Positions 62,165-64,000 of a stretch of DNA of 64,000 bases are shown here, piece after piece (the first letter of the stretch is position 1; each line of letters opens with the position of its first letter). A program made the position numbers and the translations under genes. The DNA is from DAOMFB01 sp963721385 (GTDB taxonomy: Bacteria > Acidobacteriota > Thermoanaerobaculia > UBA5066), in NCBI GenBank assembly GCA_963721385.1, contig CAVRJB010000013.1:620001-684000 (forward strand). Direction: 5' to 3'. A model generated the notes under the pieces. That model was not told the origin of the DNA, did not search any database, and was given only the letters and a program-made list of their open reading frames with translations.

Positions 62165-62892
62165 AGAAGCTTCTCCTTCTCCTCGGCGCGGGTGTCTTTC
62201 TCTGGCTCGGGCTCTGGTTCGTGCCCGTGCCGGAGATCCTGGCCCTCCGCTCGCGGCCCCCCGCCACGACGTCGTTCATCAGGGCGCGGCAGGCGCGGCT
62301 CCGCAAGGAGGGAAAAAGCGATGCCGTCGACCGGCGGCCCGTCCCGCTCTCCGCCGTCTCCCCGGCCCTGGTGGCCGCTGTCCTCGCGGCCGAGGATGCG
62401 CGCTTCTTCTCCCACCGCGGCATCGACTGGCAGGCGGTCGCGGAGGCCCGCGAATGGAACCGGAAGATCGAGGGAAAAAAGGGCCGCTGGAGGCGGGGCG
62501 CCTCGACCCTCACCCAGCAGCTCGCCAAGAACCTCTGGCTCTCGCCGGAGCGGAGCTGGTGGCGGAAGGGGCGCGAGGCGGCCTGCGCGCTGGCACTCGA
62601 GGCGGCCCTCCCCAAGGAGAAGATCCTCGAGCACTACCTTTCGGCCATCGAGCTCGGCGAGCGCGTCTTCGGCGTCGAGGCGGCCGCGCGCGGGCGTTTC
62701 GGGATCCCGGCCGCGAAGCTGAGCCCCGCCCAGTCCGCGTGGCTGGCCGCGATGATCCCGTCGCCGTCGTACTACCTCAGTCACCCCGCCCGGCACGCGG
62801 AGCGGGCGGCCCTCATCGAGCGGCGAATGGCCGTGCCCGGGGGCCCGGAGCCGCCGTCCGCGGAGGACGAGGAGCCGGAGTCTCCACGCTAG
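62161..62892 (+). CDS. mtgA: Monofunctional peptidoglycan transglycosylase (GT51)
   Basis: 243 aa if the CTG at 62161 is the start; it overlaps the lat stop (CTGA) and gives KKLLLLLGAGVFLWLGLWFVPVP, a proper membrane anchor. No ATG, GTG or TTG lies upstream in frame near the anchor, and the next GTGs fall after it. GT51 motifs: VLAAEDARFFSHRGIDWQAV (catalytic Glu), GASTLTQQLAKNLWLSPERSWWRKGREA and EHYLSAIELGERVFGVEAAARGRFG. Polymerises glycan strands from lipid II at the membrane. Confidence 0.9.
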   Translation: MKKLLLLLGAGVFLWLGLWFVPVPEILALRSRPPATTSFIRARQARLRKEGKSDAVDRRPVPLSAVSPALVAAVLAAEDARFFSHRGIDWQAVAEAREWNRKIEGKKGRWRRGASTLTQQLAKNLWLSPERSWWRKGREAACALALEAALPKEKILEHYLSAIELGERVFGVEAAARGRFGIPAAKLSPAQSAWLAAMIPSPSYYLSHPARHAERAALIERRMAVPGGPEPPSAEDEEPESPR

Positions 62893-62905
62893 AATGCAGA
62901 GCGCC

Positions 62906-63748
62906 ATGAAATTTCGATCCTCGTTCGGCCGGCTGGCCCTGCCGGCGCTCCTCCTCGCCGGCCTCGGCGCCGCCTCCTGCGGCAAGAAGCCGGCCGAGAT
63001 CCGCGTCACCCCCGCCAAAGTCCAGCTCTTCGGCAAGGCCCGCCGCGCTCCGCTCTCAGCAGAGGTCGTCGACAAGAAGGGCAACGTCCTTCCCGGCCAG
63101 ACGCTCACGTGGGAGAGCTCCAATCCCAAGGTCGCGACCGTCGAATCGTCGGGCCTCGTCAAGTCCGTGGGCCCCGGGAAGTCTCAGATCAGCGCCCGCT
63201 TGAACGCGCTCTCGGGAACGGCCACGGTCGTCGTCGTGGACATCGAGTCCGTGACCATGATGCCCACCCGCGCCTCCCTCGTCGGCCCGGTCGGCACGAC
63301 GCTCCAGCTCGTCGCCGAGGCGAAGGACGGGAACCGGCAGCCCGTCGCGCTGGCACCGAAGTGGGCCACCTCCGACCCGAAGGTGGTCCGGGTGACCGAC
63401 TCCGGACTCATCGCGTCGGCCGGGGAGGGGCGGGCCACGGTCACCGCCAGCTTCGGCAGTGACTTGAGCGTGGGGTGCGACGTCAAGGTGCTCTTCAAGG
63501 AGATCTCGGCCCTCGAAATCTCCACCGCAACGATCCTCCTCAAGGCCGGGGAGACGTGGAAGATCGTCGCGACGCTGAAGGACGACAAGGGCGCGATCAT
63601 CGAGGATCCGGCCCTCACCTGGTCTTCGAGCGACCCGAAGGTCGCGTCGGTCTCGAATGGCGTCGTCCGGGGCGAGGGCCCGGGCACGGCGACGGTCAGC
63701 GTCGCCGTGGGTCCGCGGGTGCTGAAGGCAACCGTCATCGTGAATTGA
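62906..63748 (+). CDS. Lipoprotein with three Big2-type Ig-like domains
   Basis: 280 aa from ATG 62906 (ATG 62894 is also in frame). Lipobox LGAASC with lipidated Cys at residue 25. Three repeats of about 80 aa carry the Big2 signature: LTWESSNPKVATVESSGLVKSVGPGKSQISA, KWATSDPKVVRVTDSGLIASAGEGRATVTA, LTWSSSDPKVASVSNGVVRGEGPGTATVSV. Surface or periplasmic adhesion-like domain protein; role unknown. Its stop overlaps the next start (TTGA). Confidence 0.9.
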   Translation: MKFRSSFGRLALPALLLAGLGAASCGKKPAEIRVTPAKVQLFGKARRAPLSAEVVDKKGNVLPGQTLTWESSNPKVATVESSGLVKSVGPGKSQISARLNALSGTATVVVVDIESVTMMPTRASLVGPVGTTLQLVAEAKDGNRQPVALAPKWATSDPKVVRVTDSGLIASAGEGRATVTASFGSDLSVGCDVKVLFKEISALEISTATILLKAGETWKIVATLKDDKGAIIEDPALTWSSSDPKVASVSNGVVRGEGPGTATVSVAVGPRVLKATVIVN

Positions 63749-64000
63749 AACGCGCCGTCCGGCCCCCCGCGGTCGCCGGCTTCTTCTACGAGGCCGAGCC
63801 CGCCCTCTTGAGGACGACGGTCCGGGGCCTTCTCGAAGGCGCTCGGCGCGCGCCGAAGCCCGCCGGCTCCTGGGCCGCGCTCCTCCTGCCGCACGCGGGC
63901 CACGTCTACTCGGGCGGCATCGCGGCCGCCGGCGTCGCGGCCGTCTCCTGGCCGGCGAAGGCGATCCTCCTCGGCCCGAATCACCGGGGCGAGGGGGCCG
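63745..64000 (+). CDS. Memo-family protein (AmmeMemoRadiSam system protein B), 5' part only
   Basis: 85 codons from TTG 63745 to the window edge. RPPAVAGFFYEAEPALLR, LLPHAGHVYSGGIAAAG and AILLGPNHRGEG are the N-terminal signature of Memo proteins, related to extradiol dioxygenases; the His of PHAG and NH belong to the metal site. In bacteria it usually occurs with an AMMECR1 protein and a radical SAM enzyme, which would lie beyond the window. Reaction not established. Confidence 0.88.
   Translation, partial: MKRAVRPPAVAGFFYEAEPALLRTTVRGLLEGARRAPKPAGSWAALLLPHAGHVYSGGIAAAGVAAVSWPAKAILLGPNHRGEGA

Overview
The window is a high-GC (roughly 70%), gene-dense bacterial chromosome segment with no prophage, CRISPR array, rRNA or tRNA that I can see. 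The gene set suggests a Gram-negative, lipopolysaccharide-type organism: a LolA-like protein, an outer-membrane barrel, heptose phosphatase GmhB, UppP and glycan-modifying enzymes. Together with the Tricorn-type protease, a complete Bat locus, PGM1-like ligase, DUF1015-SerA pair and L-lysine 6-transaminase, it fits Acidobacteriota, perhaps the Thermoanaerobaculia. That assignment is inference from gene content. Genes are packed into operons in which a start codon repeatedly overlaps the previous stop (ATGA, GTGA, TTGA and once CTGA).

Layout. 1-7.7 kb: a truncated membrane protein and a LOG protein (-), a NUDIX hydrolase (+), and a minus-strand operon LolA-like / DUF1015 / SerA / acyl-CoA synthetase. 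7.8-16 kb: RNA-binding protein, amidohydrolase plus outer-membrane protein, a REP-type transposase unit bounded by mirrored repeats, a Tricorn-like protease and a small lipoprotein. 16-21.8 kb (-): PGM1-like ATP-grasp ligase, a hydroxyacid dehydrogenase, an ABC exporter coupled to a saccharopine-dehydrogenase-like protein. 21.8-31.6 kb: an envelope-glycan cluster (two FkbM methyltransferases, a C-methyltransferase-like protein, several glycosyltransferases, an EamA-type transporter, GmhB), of which three genes carry frame breaks. 31.6-33.8 kb: groES-groEL under a consensus promoter and a CIRCE operator. 33.8-41.2 kb: DegT aminotransferase, AI-2E-type permease, MFS transporter, rhomboid protease, two HU-like proteins, rsmB and fmt. 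41.3-43.9 kb: metY-metX behind what looks like a leader-peptide attenuator. 43.9-49.4 kb: ftsK, uppP, DUF4230, rsmA, trxA and a small secreted protein. 49.5-58.5 kb: moxR, DUF58 and batA/B/C/D-like genes, then a GAF-GGDEF protein. 58.5-60.8 kb: a stretch without intact genes, containing a secreted-protein gene broken by many single-base indels. 60.8-64 kb: L-lysine 6-transaminase, a monofunctional transglycosylase, a Big2-domain lipoprotein and the start of a Memo-family gene.

The most interesting candidate is the 41.30-41.56 kb leader. It has a strong promoter, a 20-codon reading frame whose first eight codons are Met-Ser-Met-Cys-Ala-Met-Cys-Met, a segment able to form an 8-bp antiterminator, and a perfect intrinsic terminator directly before metY-metX. 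I propose transcription attenuation that senses charged Met and/or Cys tRNA. The most important caution is that single-base frame breaks recur at about 11.5, 22.2, 23.3, 30.5, 54.7 and, densely, 59.8-60.6 kb; in the last area the broken frames still spell good protein, which points to assembly indels rather than decay.
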